NCBI GenBank assembly: GCA_033344735.1
Contig: JAWPMW010000001.1
Coordinates: 2,176,171-2,240,170 of the forward strand
From: Gammaproteobacteria bacterium
GTDB taxonomy: Bacteria; Pseudomonadota; Gammaproteobacteria; UBA4575
Length of the DNA: 64,000 nucleotides
Reading direction: 5' to 3'
A program made the translations under genes and the position numbers. Shown one piece after another: positions 29,396 to 38,608 of the stretch; the stretch's first letter is position 1; every line of letters begins with the position of its first letter. The notes under the pieces are model-generated. The model worked only from the letters and a program-made list of their open reading frames with translations, was not told the origin of the DNA and made no database searches.

Positions 29396-29590
29396 ATGGA
29401 TCAAGCATATCGTGATGCAATCACTCAAATGGAACAAAAAGGTGTAGACCCAGAATACGTTCTTGGTTGGCAAGGGGGCTACTTGGGACATCCTGAGCGT
29501 GAAGAGCAACGTGTAACCGAAGCGTATACTGCAGGCTATGAAGATGGCCAAGAAAAGTCTACTGACAATATGGCTAATTGGGCCAAGTAA
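29396..29590 (+). CDS. Small protein of unknown function, weakly RMF-like
   Basis: 64 residues with a perfect AGGAGG Shine-Dalgarno ten bases upstream of the ATG, so it is very likely translated. It carries two similar aromatic/glycine blocks, YVLGWQGGYLGHPE and AYTAGYEDGQEK. The second resembles the G-Y-x-x-G segment of ribosome modulation factor, but the similarity is too short for an assignment. It follows the TrpD2-like gene by 33 bases and is probably cotranscribed. Confidence 0.7.
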   Translation: MDQAYRDAITQMEQKGVDPEYVLGWQGGYLGHPEREEQRVTEAYTAGYEDGQEKSTDNMANWAK

Positions 29591-29716
29591 AATCCCACGA
29601 AAAATACTGCGTGAAAATGCCGTGATAGACTAGTTAGATAGAATAACCGCTTCAAAATTCAAAGCGGTTATTCCAAGATGATTATTAAGTACCAATAAAT
29701 CTACAAGAAGAATCGA

Positions 29717-29986
29717 CTAATAACGGCCGCCACCACGACGAGCATTCTTAGGCGCTTCAAAGTTAACCTTCAAAGGTTTGCCGTTAAAATCTTTGCCATT
29801 TAAGCCGGCAATGGCAGCACGGGCCTCATGCCCTTCCATTTCGATAAAGCCAAATCCTTTACACTGCCCAGAAAATACATCTGTGACAAGCTTAGATGAG
29901 CGCACTCTACCAAATTCAGAAAACAAGGCTTCAAGTTCTTCAGTCTTAGTACTGGCGGGTAAATTGCCAATAAATAATTTTTTCAT
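29717..29986 (-). CDS. RNA recognition motif (RRM) protein
   Basis: 89 residues: one RRM with RNP2 (LFIGNL, residues 4-9) and RNP1 (KGFGFIEM, about 44-51), and a short glycine/arginine-rich tail (RRGGGRY). Bacterial RRM proteins of this size bind RNA and are often cold- or stress-induced. It lies next to a cold-shock protein gene on the same strand, but a strong terminator separates the two. Confidence 0.92.
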   Translation of the reverse strand: MKKLFIGNLPASTKTEELEALFSEFGRVRSSKLVTDVFSGQCKGFGFIEMEGHEARAAIAGLNGKDFNGKPLKVNFEAPKNARRGGGRY

Positions 29987-30033
29987 GATTGCTCCAACAT
30001 GAGTGTATGGAGGCTGTTAAAGCCGGAAAATAA

Positions 30034-30058
30034 AGAGCCCCGTACTTGGCGGGGCTCT
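30034..30058 (-). terminator. Rho-independent terminator after the cold-shock gene
   Basis: A nine-base perfect stem (agagccccg and cggggctct) with a seven-base loop, followed on the minus strand by a T-rich run (ttattttcc). It closes the cold-shock protein transcript and leaves the RRM gene downstream to its own promoter or to read-through. Confidence 0.85.
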
Positions 30059-30101
30059 CTGCGTATCGACCTAGTTTAACACCTGGCCGATGAGGTTTTT
30101 C

Positions 30102-30305
30102 CTAAGCAGATGCAACGCTAGTTGCTTGAGGCCCCTTAGGTCCGTTTTCCACCTCAAAAGTCACTTGCTGACCTTCTTTTAAAGTTTTGAAGCCTGTGCC
30201 TTGAATAGCACTGTAATGAACAAACACGTCAGCTCCACCGTTGTCTTGAGAAATGAAACCAAAACCTTTGGATTCGTTGAACCACTTAATTGTACCTGTA
30301 GCCAT
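30102..30305 (-). CDS. Cold-shock protein, CspA family
   Basis: 67 residues, one cold-shock domain. Nucleic-acid-binding motifs RNP1 (KGFGFI) and RNP2 (VFVHYSAI) are both clear. It binds single-stranded RNA and DNA as an RNA chaperone. The start ATG is preceded by AAGG. A long untranslated leader is likely, as for other csp genes, within the following 349-base gap. Confidence 0.95.
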   Translation of the reverse strand: MATGTIKWFNESKGFGFISQDNGGADVFVHYSAIQGTGFKTLKEGQQVTFEVENGPKGPQATSVASA

Positions 30306-30654
30306 AAAAATGTTTACCTTAAATAATTAAAAAAATGTTGCTTACAGGATATGAAACAGGAAACTCAAGGGGTAACACGGAGGGAACAACCATAATTGCC
30401 AATTACAAAATCTGTAGCAGCTCTCACTATAAGCCAAGTCGTACACTTTTGCTACAACTATAGGTGACCGTTTAGCAGTCATTCAATGGTGCAGAGTTTG
30501 ACTATTTCTGTTATTTAAGTACTTAGAAAGTGGATTTCATGGTAATTCTAGCTTTCTGGTAATTTGAGCTAAATTATTCATGCCATTAGAACGAATTCAT
30601 AGCAGTGCAAGATGGCTAAATTCAGGATCCGACATGAGTTTCTAGGAGAAACTA
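30306..30654. other. Intergenic region between divergent csp and psiE
   Basis: 349 bases without a gene. It should hold the cold-shock gene promoter and leader (minus strand) and the psiE promoter (plus strand). I find no convincing hairpin, repeat or RNA gene. The psiE ribosome-binding site (taggaga, about 30643-30649) is at its right edge. Confidence 0.6.
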
Positions 30655-31062
30655 GTGACAAAAGCAAAATTAAGTAATAAACACCCCATTATGTTGATTA
30701 TTCGGTGGGTTGAATGGATTGGCCTATCTCTCATTACTATGGGTGTGATATTAGCCATTATCCAGGAAGTATTATTGGTAATTGAACGAGGGCACGTTGA
30801 ACTTTACGATATACTTTTACTGTTTATCTACTTAGAAGTGATGGCGATGGTGTCGCTATACTTAACCAGCGGCAAATTACCTGTGCGTTATCCTATTTAT
30901 ATAGCGATTGTGGCAATTGCTCGTTATGTTATTTTAGATCTAAAGGAACTTGAATCAATTGATGTAATTTGGTTGGGTATAGCAATATTGATACTAACCT
31001 TATCCACCTTGGTGCTTCGATATGGACACGCTGCATTCCCTTACCCGGATAGAGTCGATTAA
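30655..31062 (+). CDS. psiE: PsiE-family membrane protein
   Basis: 135 residues with about four membrane helices. The pattern IRWVEWIGLSLITMGVILA near the N-terminus, then LLLFIYLEVMAMVSLYL and VRYPIYIAIVAIARYVILD, fits the phosphate-starvation-inducible PsiE family. Function unknown. It starts with GTG, supported by a TAGGAGA sequence six bases upstream. The next gene follows by 24 bases and may be cotranscribed. Confidence 0.85.
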   Translation: MTKAKLSNKHPIMLIIRWVEWIGLSLITMGVILAIIQEVLLVIERGHVELYDILLLFIYLEVMAMVSLYLTSGKLPVRYPIYIAIVAIARYVILDLKELESIDVIWLGIAILILTLSTLVLRYGHAAFPYPDRVD

Positions 31063-31086
31063 TTTCTGGTGTTATAAGGATATAGC

Positions 31087-31353
31087 GTGAACGATTTCTT
31101 AAGCATGCCCAATGACAATATGGATGTATTTGTAACTATCACCAAGCAAGGCTCGCATTATGCTGCTCATATTATTGGTCAGCACAAGACAGATAAACAT
31201 CAAAAATCTGAATTGATGCAAACCTCTGAACCACTGACCAGAATGTTGCTGGAACAATTACTGGAGTCATTTGGATTTCATCAAAGAGATGTATTTGATG
31301 CGCTAGATATTGATGATGGTGAGTCCGTGATGATTAAGCATCCATTGTGGTAG
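31087..31353 (+). CDS. Hypothetical small acidic protein
   Basis: 88 residues, GTG start with AAGGA eight bases upstream. No family recognised. It has a predicted beta stretch (DVFVTITKQGSHYAAHIIGQ) and then a helical, acidic C-terminal half. No signal or membrane segment. It follows psiE closely and probably shares its transcript. Confidence 0.6.
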   Translation: MNDFLSMPNDNMDVFVTITKQGSHYAAHIIGQHKTDKHQKSELMQTSEPLTRMLLEQLLESFGFHQRDVFDALDIDDGESVMIKHPLW

Positions 31354-31418
31354 ATTAAGATGCGAAGGCTCGGGTGCGTATGTTGCTGAATCTAAATAGA
31401 AGTACATAAAATAGTGAT

Positions 31419-32282
31419 TTAATTGCCAAGTAATTTCTTATAGGCACTATTTTTCATGGGATATAATTCTAATTCACTACCTTGAATAATTGTTTCAGCG
31501 AGACCAGTCATTCGATTCACTTGAATGATATTCCAGCTTCTATCTTCTGAGACCGAAATAAATAACAACGGCAACTTGTGGTCCACTTCATCGTGTATCT
31601 GGATATAGGCATCCTTAACTGCTTTAATGTCCTTTCCGGATTCTTTTAATTCATTGCGTAATCTCAGTGCATATTTAACGCGTGCATGCTCGGTAAGTTT
31701 GCCGCGTGATGGGCGTATAGTTTTATTGTCTAGTGTGATCTCGACTTCCTCATCATATGTAGCATTTTGAGTATCATTGGAATAGGTGTAAGCACTAAGC
31801 AAGAGTGTTTGTTGTAATAGAGGAGACCACTTTGGCCACGGCATGCAGGAATTATTTTCAGTGGGACAAGCAGTGCCCTTAGGAATGTTTTTGACAAGAA
31901 AGACAAAGTGTTCGCGGTTTTTTCGTTCAAGCAAGTTTGGAATTGGTGAGGCAAAATGAAAATCTATTTCTCTGGAAGAGTTAAATATACATGCTTTGAA
32001 ATAATCATATTTGATACCAGATAAAGTGACAATGTGAAAATAAGTCATGTCTGGAGAAAGTAAAAATAAGGCATCAGCAAAATCTTTAATCATGCCGCTA
32101 GGATGTATGCGTTTCCCTTGTGCAATGACCGCATAATAATTATCTGTGAAGAATGCATATAACTCTTTGTGTGAGCCATAAGCGCAGTGATTATCTTCTA
32201 ATTGTTTTTTTGTAGAGGTATCGGCAATACAATAATTAGTAGCAGTAAAGAGTAAGAAAATGAATAATATCCTACCCTTCAC
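31419..32282 (-). CDS. Exported hypothetical protein
   Basis: 287 residues starting at a GTG at 32282, which has a perfect AGGAGG nine bases upstream inside the end of the preceding gene; its start overlaps that gene by 11 bases. Residues 2-20 (KGRILFIFLLFTATNYCIA) form a signal peptide. The body has four to five cysteines (HCAYG, ACIF, TACPTENNSCMPW), which may form disulfides in the periplasm. I recognise no family. Translational coupling with the upstream gene suggests a joint function. Confidence 0.7.
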   Translation of the reverse strand: MKGRILFIFLLFTATNYCIADTSTKKQLEDNHCAYGSHKELYAFFTDNYYAVIAQGKRIHPSGMIKDFADALFLLSPDMTYFHIVTLSGIKYDYFKACIFNSSREIDFHFASPIPNLLERKNREHFVFLVKNIPKGTACPTENNSCMPWPKWSPLLQQTLLLSAYTYSNDTQNATYDEEVEITLDNKTIRPSRGKLTEHARVKYALRLRNELKESGKDIKAVKDAYIQIHDEVDHKLPLLFISVSEDRSWNIIQVNRMTGLAETIIQGSELELYPMKNSAYKKLLGN

Positions 32283-32886
32283 CCCAAGTGCCTCCTTGGG
32301 GTATGGGGGGCATGTCATAGTTAGCATCTTCTAATGATTCGCCCATTCCGTTCATGACGCGGTCAATGCCCTTAATGATTTTTGGTGCTTCAACATCAAT
32401 TACGTAATCTGGAATCCATTTGTTATCTTTTTCACCCATCACTGCCATGACGTGATTGCCTAATGTTCTTTTTAAATTAAACCCTGGCCCAGTGTTTTTG
32501 TCATAACTGCAATCAGAATATTCATCCATTCTTTCATTGAGTAATGAAACGAATTGCTTGCGATATTCGCCGGGGCCATTTGCATCAATTCGATTGGATT
32601 GAATTAAGGTTGCTAAGCTAACACCCAGTGCATTAATAAAGCGTACACGTTCGTCTTCCTCTAGCTCGCCAAAGGTCATACGATCCACTAGATGCAGACT
32701 AAACGCTAAATATTCACTAATGACATCTAGTCTTTGAGACTGTGTATTGGTTTCAAAGCCTTCATTTTCATGATTTAGACAAGCTTCAGCAGCCAGTAAC
32801 CAGGTGTTGAAAGCGATAGCTGAGGCGATTTGCTCTGGAGTTCGCTCTCGATTTTTTTGATTCCATTTGGCTTTAAGTCTTGCCAT
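32272..32886 (-). CDS. Hypothetical cytoplasmic protein
   Basis: 204 residues. Mostly helical, with a basic N-terminus (MARLKAKWNQKNRERTPEQ) and a conserved-looking block WLLAAEACLNHENEGFETNTQ. The C-terminus is glycine- and proline-rich (MPPIPQGGTWGEG). No signal peptide and no known motif. It overlaps the start of the exported protein gene downstream and is divergent from the 343-residue unknown at 32993. Confidence 0.65.
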   Translation of the reverse strand: MARLKAKWNQKNRERTPEQIASAIAFNTWLLAAEACLNHENEGFETNTQSQRLDVISEYLAFSLHLVDRMTFGELEEDERVRFINALGVSLATLIQSNRIDANGPGEYRKQFVSLLNERMDEYSDCSYDKNTGPGFNLKRTLGNHVMAVMGEKDNKWIPDYVIDVEAPKIIKGIDRVMNGMGESLEDANYDMPPIPQGGTWGEG

Positions 32887-32992
32887 TTACTATCCCTATA
32901 AGTTTTTTACGGTTATGCAATTGTGAATTCTGTTAAGCGCTGAGGTAATATCTTGTTTATTGATTTATATAGCTATTATACAGAGGTAATCA

Positions 32993-34024
32993 ATGATTAC
33001 AGAGTCACTTTGTGAGGTCGTTCAGCATAACTGCAATATTACAGATGCCAATCATGCTGGTAAATTTACTATGTGTGTTTATTTGATGAAAATGCGAGAG
33101 TATTGTCGTTGGGATATGGGTTACTCGTGTACTGATTTGTTATCTAAAGAAGAAGTTGGCGAATGGGTGACACAACGAGAATTATTATGGAATGGTCTAG
33201 AAAAGAAGCCATTCAAACAAATTGAGATTGATGACAAGAAGTTTGATCCCTTTGATACTGATGGAATTAACTCGTCATTGAAGTCTCGTGGCATGGTGTA
33301 TAGCGGTGGTATAGGTGTGCGCTGTGTACCGCATTTCTTTTTAGGAAGGTTGGATCAAACCACATCATATGATGATTATCAGGTGGTAATATCTTCTGAA
33401 GAATGTGCGCGTGATTTAGGTGCACCGCCCGCAATGACATTAGAGAATAAAATTTTCATACGGAAGGAATCGATTAGGCGCATGCTATGGGAGAAACTAC
33501 AAGAGTGGCAATGGCATAAAATAGACAATGCAGCTAGTCGCGCATTTTCATTTTACGATTTTAAAAATGATTTAGATGCAGCGCTAGATCAGATGACTGA
33601 GGTGGAGTCGCATTCAATCATATTGCATGAACAAGGTGAAATTAAAACTGCTCAAATACTAGGTGAGCAATGGAAACAGCTTTTAGCAAGTGTTTCACAT
33701 GCGCGCCTAGAGTTAATTTTACGTGCAGTAAAAGACTTTTATGCGGATTCAATATCTACCTTGCCAACTTTAATTAGCGAGAATAATGAGGCATCAATCC
33801 ATTTTTATGCGGCTAATATGAATCCTATACGTAAACAGTTGTGTCCATCATTTTTATCTGCATATCAACAATGGTGTGAAGATAGTAACTTGATAAGACT
33901 GCAGAATTGGTTGTCCACTAGTGCAACACATTGGGCTAAAATCTGTCAGCAATTACTTGCTATGCATGATAATAATGCATTAGAAGTTGAGATAGAAAAT
34001 TACATAACAACAAATCAATTATAA
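32993..34024 (+). CDS. Hypothetical protein, upstream of a 2OG-Fe(II) oxygenase gene
   Basis: 343 residues with an ATG preceded by AGAGGTA. Recognisable features: several cysteines in the N-terminal 50 residues (LCEVVQHNC, MCVYL, YCRWDMGYSC), a block FDPFDTDGINSSLKSRGMVYSGGIGVRC and a long helical second half. I recognise no family and no cofactor motif. The dioxygenase gene follows after two bases, so the two are coupled and it may be that enzyme's partner or substrate; this is inference. Confidence 0.7.
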   Translation: MITESLCEVVQHNCNITDANHAGKFTMCVYLMKMREYCRWDMGYSCTDLLSKEEVGEWVTQRELLWNGLEKKPFKQIEIDDKKFDPFDTDGINSSLKSRGMVYSGGIGVRCVPHFFLGRLDQTTSYDDYQVVISSEECARDLGAPPAMTLENKIFIRKESIRRMLWEKLQEWQWHKIDNAASRAFSFYDFKNDLDAALDQMTEVESHSIILHEQGEIKTAQILGEQWKQLLASVSHARLELILRAVKDFYADSISTLPTLISENNEASIHFYAANMNPIRKQLCPSFLSAYQQWCEDSNLIRLQNWLSTSATHWAKICQQLLAMHDNNALEVEIENYITTNQL

Positions 34025-34026
34025 AA

Positions 34027-34629
34027 ATGAGTGAATCAAGGAAGTCTAAGTTGGTCACTATTCAAGAAGCAAAACAGAATAGCTTTATTTTTGAAAAGAA
34101 AAACGCTTTAGCAGCTGAGTTTTGTGAAGATGCGATTCAACGCTTTGAAGCTAACCCGCAAGATCAATATCAAGGATGCATTGGTCAAATGGCAGATCAA
34201 GATAACAGTATTAAACGTTCAACTGATCTAGTTGTGAGTGGTAAGCAACATTGGCATGATATAGACCGTGCTTTATTTAAGTCTTTAGGAATTGCCATCA
34301 GAGAGTTCCGTGCACAGTACCCTTTTTTTAATGGGTCATTTAAAGATATGGGTTATGGCCTTCAGCGTACAGATTCTGGAGAGTTTTATCATTGGCATAT
34401 TGACGGTGGCAGTCATGACTTTAGTCACCGTCAGTTAGTGGCAATTTGGTATTTGAATGATGTGGAAGGTCCTGGCGGCGAGACTGAATTTTTATTTCAA
34501 GATATCAAAATCACTCCAGAAGCTGGCAAACTTTTATTATTCCCTCCATTTTGGACGCATGAACATCGAGGAGTCACATTAGAGGGAGGGGTCAAATATA
34601 TTGCCACCACTTGGGTAGTGTTTGCCTGA
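34027..34629 (+). CDS. 2-oxoglutarate/Fe(II)-dependent oxygenase, prolyl-4-hydroxylase-like
   Basis: 200 residues. The iron-binding facial triad is visible: H and D in EFYHWHIDGGSHDF (about residues 119-132) and the distal H in FWTHEHRGVTLEGG (about 178-191), with a following K (GVKYIATTW) as likely 2-oxoglutarate ligand. The domain is of the P4Hc type. Substrate unknown. Starts two bases after the 343-residue unknown gene and overlaps the acetyltransferase gene downstream by eight bases. Confidence 0.85.
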   Translation: MSESRKSKLVTIQEAKQNSFIFEKKNALAAEFCEDAIQRFEANPQDQYQGCIGQMADQDNSIKRSTDLVVSGKQHWHDIDRALFKSLGIAIREFRAQYPFFNGSFKDMGYGLQRTDSGEFYHWHIDGGSHDFSHRQLVAIWYLNDVEGPGGETEFLFQDIKITPEAGKLLLFPPFWTHEHRGVTLEGGVKYIATTWVVFA

Positions 34630-35080
34630 TTTGAATAAACTAGCATTTACACTGACTTCTCCCAAGTCTAACGACGACTTTAAGCGTTACTACCAATTCC
34701 GTTGGGAGCAGTTACGCAGGCCATTGGATCTTCCTTTTGGCAGTGAACAGGATCCGCTTGATGAGAAATCTTTTCATTGTATGGTGATCATTAATCAAGA
34801 TGAACTAGTTGGCATTGGGAGCATTCAGCCGGCGGAAATTAATAGCATGCGAATTCGTTATATGGCGGTAAGCAAAGAATTTCAGCGTTTGGGTATTGGT
34901 AGTGCCATTATTAAGAATTTATTGGAATATGCTAACGAAAACCACGCGATTAAGTGTTGGTTGAATGCACGTTCAAATGTACTAGAATTTTATAAACAGC
35001 AAGGCTTTAAAGTTGTGGGTGAGGTAGAAGCTGAAATCTCGATCCCTCACTTTAAGATGGAAACCTTACTAAAAGCTTAA
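34622..35080 (+). CDS. GNAT-family acetyltransferase
   Basis: 152 residues. Acetyl-CoA-binding motif A is clear in MRIRYMAVSKEFQRLGIGSAIIK (R-x-x-G-I-G-S), and the C-terminal NVLEFYKQQGFKVVGE is typical. The start is a TTG at 34622, within the end of the oxygenase gene; a second TTG at 34631 is possible. Target unknown. It is the last gene of a three-gene group with the unknown and the oxygenase. Confidence 0.82.
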   Translation: MPDLNKLAFTLTSPKSNDDFKRYYQFRWEQLRRPLDLPFGSEQDPLDEKSFHCMVIINQDELVGIGSIQPAEINSMRIRYMAVSKEFQRLGIGSAIIKNLLEYANENHAIKCWLNARSNVLEFYKQQGFKVVGEVEAEISIPHFKMETLLKA

Positions 35081-35259
35081 AGACTTACTTATAAATACAT
35101 CTAAATTCACTTATTAGAGATACATTCTCATTCATACTGGTCTATATTTAAAGTCGTACTGGTATTAGGTGCTTGCTATCATGTTGATATTGTTTTGAAA
35201 ATAGTGCGAAATTTAAATAATGCAGTTAAAGCCATTGTAAATCTGAGGAATTACCAACC

Positions 35260-36120
35260 ATGCTACAACGATTAAAACAATGGGCTTGGGACAAAGCGGT
35301 CGGTGTTCTATTAACGGATTCAAACTTAGAAGCATTATCTCCTACAAATTTTACTCGCATGGTGTTCGAAATTAGACCAGCAGATGTGCTATTGGTCGAA
35401 GGACGTTTTCGCGTTAGTAATGTAATAAAAGTTATTACCCAAAGTTCTTGGAGCCACACGGCACTATATGTTGGTCGTCTTTACGATATTCAAGATCCCG
35501 CTGCTAAAGCGCGTATCATGAAACACTATGATGGACCTCCGGATGAACCCCTGGTAATAGAAAGTCAGTTAGGTCAAGGAACTATTGTAACTCCACTAAA
35601 ATACTATGAAGAATTTCATACGCGCATTTGCAGGCCAAAAGGAATTTCTCCAGATGATGTCAATAAGGTTATTACCCACGCTAGTTCATTTTTAGGAATG
35701 GAATATGATGTTAGGCAATTGTTAGATTTGGCACGTTTTTTAATTCCCTGGTGGACATTTATGCCGCGAAGATGGCATTCAAGTTTGTTTGAACATAATG
35801 CGCAAGATGCCACTAAAGTAGTGTGCTCCTCTATGATAGCAAGTGCATTTGCATCAGTACGTTTTCCTGTGTTGCCATTAATATTCCAGGATGAAGACAA
35901 GAAATTTACTTTGAGGGAACGTAATTTGCGCTTGTTTACCCCTAGAGATTTTGATTACTCGCCTTATTTTGAAATTATTAAGTATCCGTTGTTGGGTAAA
36001 GATGACTTGGGTTTTTATCGTAAGTTACCGTGGGATGAGTCAGGTCTGATTACAGAAGAAGCACAAAAGTATTTAGATGCACACGATGTGTTGCATGTAT
36101 CAGAAGAATCAATAAATTAA
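35260..36120 (+). CDS. YiiX/YebB-like permuted NlpC/P60 hydrolase
   Basis: 286 residues. The papain-like fold is circularly permuted: the histidine is in VITQSSWSHTALYVGR (about residues 60-75) and the nucleophile cysteine comes later in TKVVCSSMIASAF (about 186-198). Such proteins cleave amide or ester bonds in peptidoglycan or lipids, and related lipoproteins exist. No signal peptide is obvious. Comes 46 bases before fadE in the same direction. Confidence 0.75.
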   Translation: MLQRLKQWAWDKAVGVLLTDSNLEALSPTNFTRMVFEIRPADVLLVEGRFRVSNVIKVITQSSWSHTALYVGRLYDIQDPAAKARIMKHYDGPPDEPLVIESQLGQGTIVTPLKYYEEFHTRICRPKGISPDDVNKVITHASSFLGMEYDVRQLLDLARFLIPWWTFMPRRWHSSLFEHNAQDATKVVCSSMIASAFASVRFPVLPLIFQDEDKKFTLRERNLRLFTPRDFDYSPYFEIIKYPLLGKDDLGFYRKLPWDESGLITEEAQKYLDAHDVLHVSEESIN

Positions 36121-36166
36121 ATGATGCACCAATCATTTTAATCATTAATAAAAGGCAGGTTGAGTA

Positions 36167-38608
36167 ATGCAAGCAATTTTGATTGAGCTACTGTTGTTAA
36201 TACTGCTTGTAGGCTCTATTTCTTACTTTATTTATCTGAATTTAACGAGTATTGCTTTGATGGCATCTATTGCCGGTGCACTGCTTTTGTATAGTTTTCT
36301 TTCCTCACTACCCTCTTTAATAGTTGCTGTTTTTTGGTTGTTGCTTGTCTGTGCAGCCGTAATTGCGTTTATCCCAACATTGCGCAAACAATTTTTGTCC
36401 ACGCGTTTACTTGAAATGTTTCGCAGTGTATTGCCACCAATATCAGATACAGAAAGAGAAGCACTAGAAGCAGGAACAACTTGGTGGGAGGCGGAATTAT
36501 TTTCTGGAAATCCAGACTGGCGTTTTTTGCGCGATACGCCTCAAGCAAAATTAACTGAGCAAGAGCAAGAATTTTTAGATGGTCCAGTAGAACAGCTATG
36601 CGAGTTGCTTGATGACTGGAAAATAACTAATGAAGATTTTGATTTATCTCAAGAGGCTTGGCAGTTCATAAAAGACAATAATTTTTTTGGAATGATTATT
36701 CCTAAAGAATATGGAGGCCTAGAATATTCAGCTTATGCACACTCATGTGTAGTGATGAAAGTGGCGAGTCGTTCTATTGCAGCGGGTGTTACTGTGATGG
36801 TGCCAAATTCGTTAGGGCCAGGAAAATTATTATTAGAATATGGAACTCAAGAACAACGGGATTATTATTTGCCTCGTTTAGCTGATGGTAAAGAGGTTCC
36901 ATGTTTTGCACTTACCGGACCGCAAGCAGGCTCTGATGCTGGCAGCATGCCTGATAGAGGTATCGTTTGTTATCAAGAATTCAATGGTGAAAAAACATTA
37001 GGGATGCGAGTTACATGGGATAAGCGCTACATCACATTAGCTCCTGTTGCGACATTACTGGGTTTGGCATTCGTATTGCTTGACCCAGACCATATATTAG
37101 GCGGAGAAGAAAACCTTGGAATTACCTTGGCGCTTATACCAGCTGATACTGAAGGCGTGGTAATTGGTAATCGTCATATGCCATTAAATGTTCCCTTTAT
37201 GAATGGCCCTACACAAGGTGAAGACGTGTTTATCCCTATGGACTGGATTATTGGCGGTCAAGCACAAGTCGGTAAGGGTTGGAAAATGTTAATGGAATCA
37301 CTTGCAGATGGCCGTGCAATCTCATTGCCAGCATTGGCAACAGCTGCAGCAAAATTTGCCAGTAGAAACACCGGTGCTTATGCGCGAGTTCGTACTCAAT
37401 TCAAAATGCCTATTGGTGAGTTTGAAGGAGTCTCAGAAGTGTTAGGTAGAATTGGTGGCAACACTTATATGATGGATGCTGCAAGAACGGTAACCGCTGC
37501 TGCATTAGACCAAGGTTCAAAACCTTCAGTGGCATCGGCTATTATTAAATACCATCTTACGGAACGTATGCGTCAAGTAGTTGATGATGCAATGGATATT
37601 CATGGGGGTTCAGGAATATGCATTGGCCCGCGTAACCATATTGCGCGCATATATAAGGCAGTGCCAATTGCGATTACTGTCGAAGGTGCAAATATACTTA
37701 CACGCAGCATGATTATTTTTGGGCAAGGAGCTGTACGTTGTCATCCATGGCTGTATAAAGAAATGGAAGCCTTAGCTGAGGCTGATGAAGATGTTGCTTT
37801 AGATAAATTTGATGATGCGTTTTGGAATCATGTTGCACATGTGATTAAAAATATTGGTCGCAGCATATTTTTAGGTCTTTCTAAGGCGCATTGGGTGAAA
37901 GCGCCTTTTAGTACTTCTGTAGAGCCGCATTACAAACGTTTAACGCGATTGTCAGCTAACTTTGCGCTTGTAGCCGATGTTGCGCTTACGAAATTTGGTG
38001 GTTCTTTAAAACGTCGTGAACATGTCTCAGCTAGGCTGGGTGACATGTTAAGTTATTTATATCTTTCCTCGGTGGTGCTTAAATACTTCCGTGATCGTGG
38101 TGAGCCTGTAGAGGAAGTGCCTTATGTTGATTGGGCGATGCGCGAATGCGGTCGTGGTTTTCATTTGGCGATGCAGGAGTTGTTATATAACTTGCCTGGC
38201 AAAATATTAAGGCACGTATTGCATGTGATTATTTATCCACTTGGTAAGCCGCAGATTCCACGTAAAGACACATTACATGATGAAATATCTGAGATGTTGT
38301 TAGAAGATTTAAACGTTCGTGATTCGTTAACTGGTGATATTTATGTGCCAAAAGATAATGATGAATCATTAGTGTGGTTGGAAGATGCTCTCCAGCAAGT
38401 GATTAATGCAGCACCGTTAGAAACTTTAGTTAAACGAGCTAAGCGCTTAGGTAATATCAAAAAATTCGATTTAGATTTGGCCGTGTCATGTGGTGTGATT
38501 AATGATTCTGAGGCTGATGTTATTCGTAATGCACAGTTAGCACGCTTGAAGGTATTTGCAGTAGACGATTTTGATGCCAAGTATTGGGAAGGGAGAAATC
38601 ACTCATGA
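36167..38608 (+). CDS. fadE: Acyl-CoA dehydrogenase FadE
   Basis: 813 residues, the length of E. coli FadE. Two hydrophobic N-terminal stretches (to about residue 70) would hold it to the membrane. The dehydrogenase domain has the FAD/substrate segment CFALTGPQAGSDAGSMPD and AMDIHGGSGICIGPRNHIAR. It introduces the first double bond in fatty acid beta-oxidation and passes electrons to ETF. Its stop overlaps the thiolase start by four bases, the head of a four-gene fad operon. Confidence 0.95.
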   Translation: MQAILIELLLLILLVGSISYFIYLNLTSIALMASIAGALLLYSFLSSLPSLIVAVFWLLLVCAAVIAFIPTLRKQFLSTRLLEMFRSVLPPISDTEREALEAGTTWWEAELFSGNPDWRFLRDTPQAKLTEQEQEFLDGPVEQLCELLDDWKITNEDFDLSQEAWQFIKDNNFFGMIIPKEYGGLEYSAYAHSCVVMKVASRSIAAGVTVMVPNSLGPGKLLLEYGTQEQRDYYLPRLADGKEVPCFALTGPQAGSDAGSMPDRGIVCYQEFNGEKTLGMRVTWDKRYITLAPVATLLGLAFVLLDPDHILGGEENLGITLALIPADTEGVVIGNRHMPLNVPFMNGPTQGEDVFIPMDWIIGGQAQVGKGWKMLMESLADGRAISLPALATAAAKFASRNTGAYARVRTQFKMPIGEFEGVSEVLGRIGGNTYMMDAARTVTAAALDQGSKPSVASAIIKYHLTERMRQVVDDAMDIHGGSGICIGPRNHIARIYKAVPIAITVEGANILTRSMIIFGQGAVRCHPWLYKEMEALAEADEDVALDKFDDAFWNHVAHVIKNIGRSIFLGLSKAHWVKAPFSTSVEPHYKRLTRLSANFALVADVALTKFGGSLKRREHVSARLGDMLSYLYLSSVVLKYFRDRGEPVEEVPYVDWAMRECGRGFHLAMQELLYNLPGKILRHVLHVIIYPLGKPQIPRKDTLHDEISEMLLEDLNVRDSLTGDIYVPKDNDESLVWLEDALQQVINAAPLETLVKRAKRLGNIKKFDLDLAVSCGVINDSEADVIRNAQLARLKVFAVDDFDAKYWEGRNHS

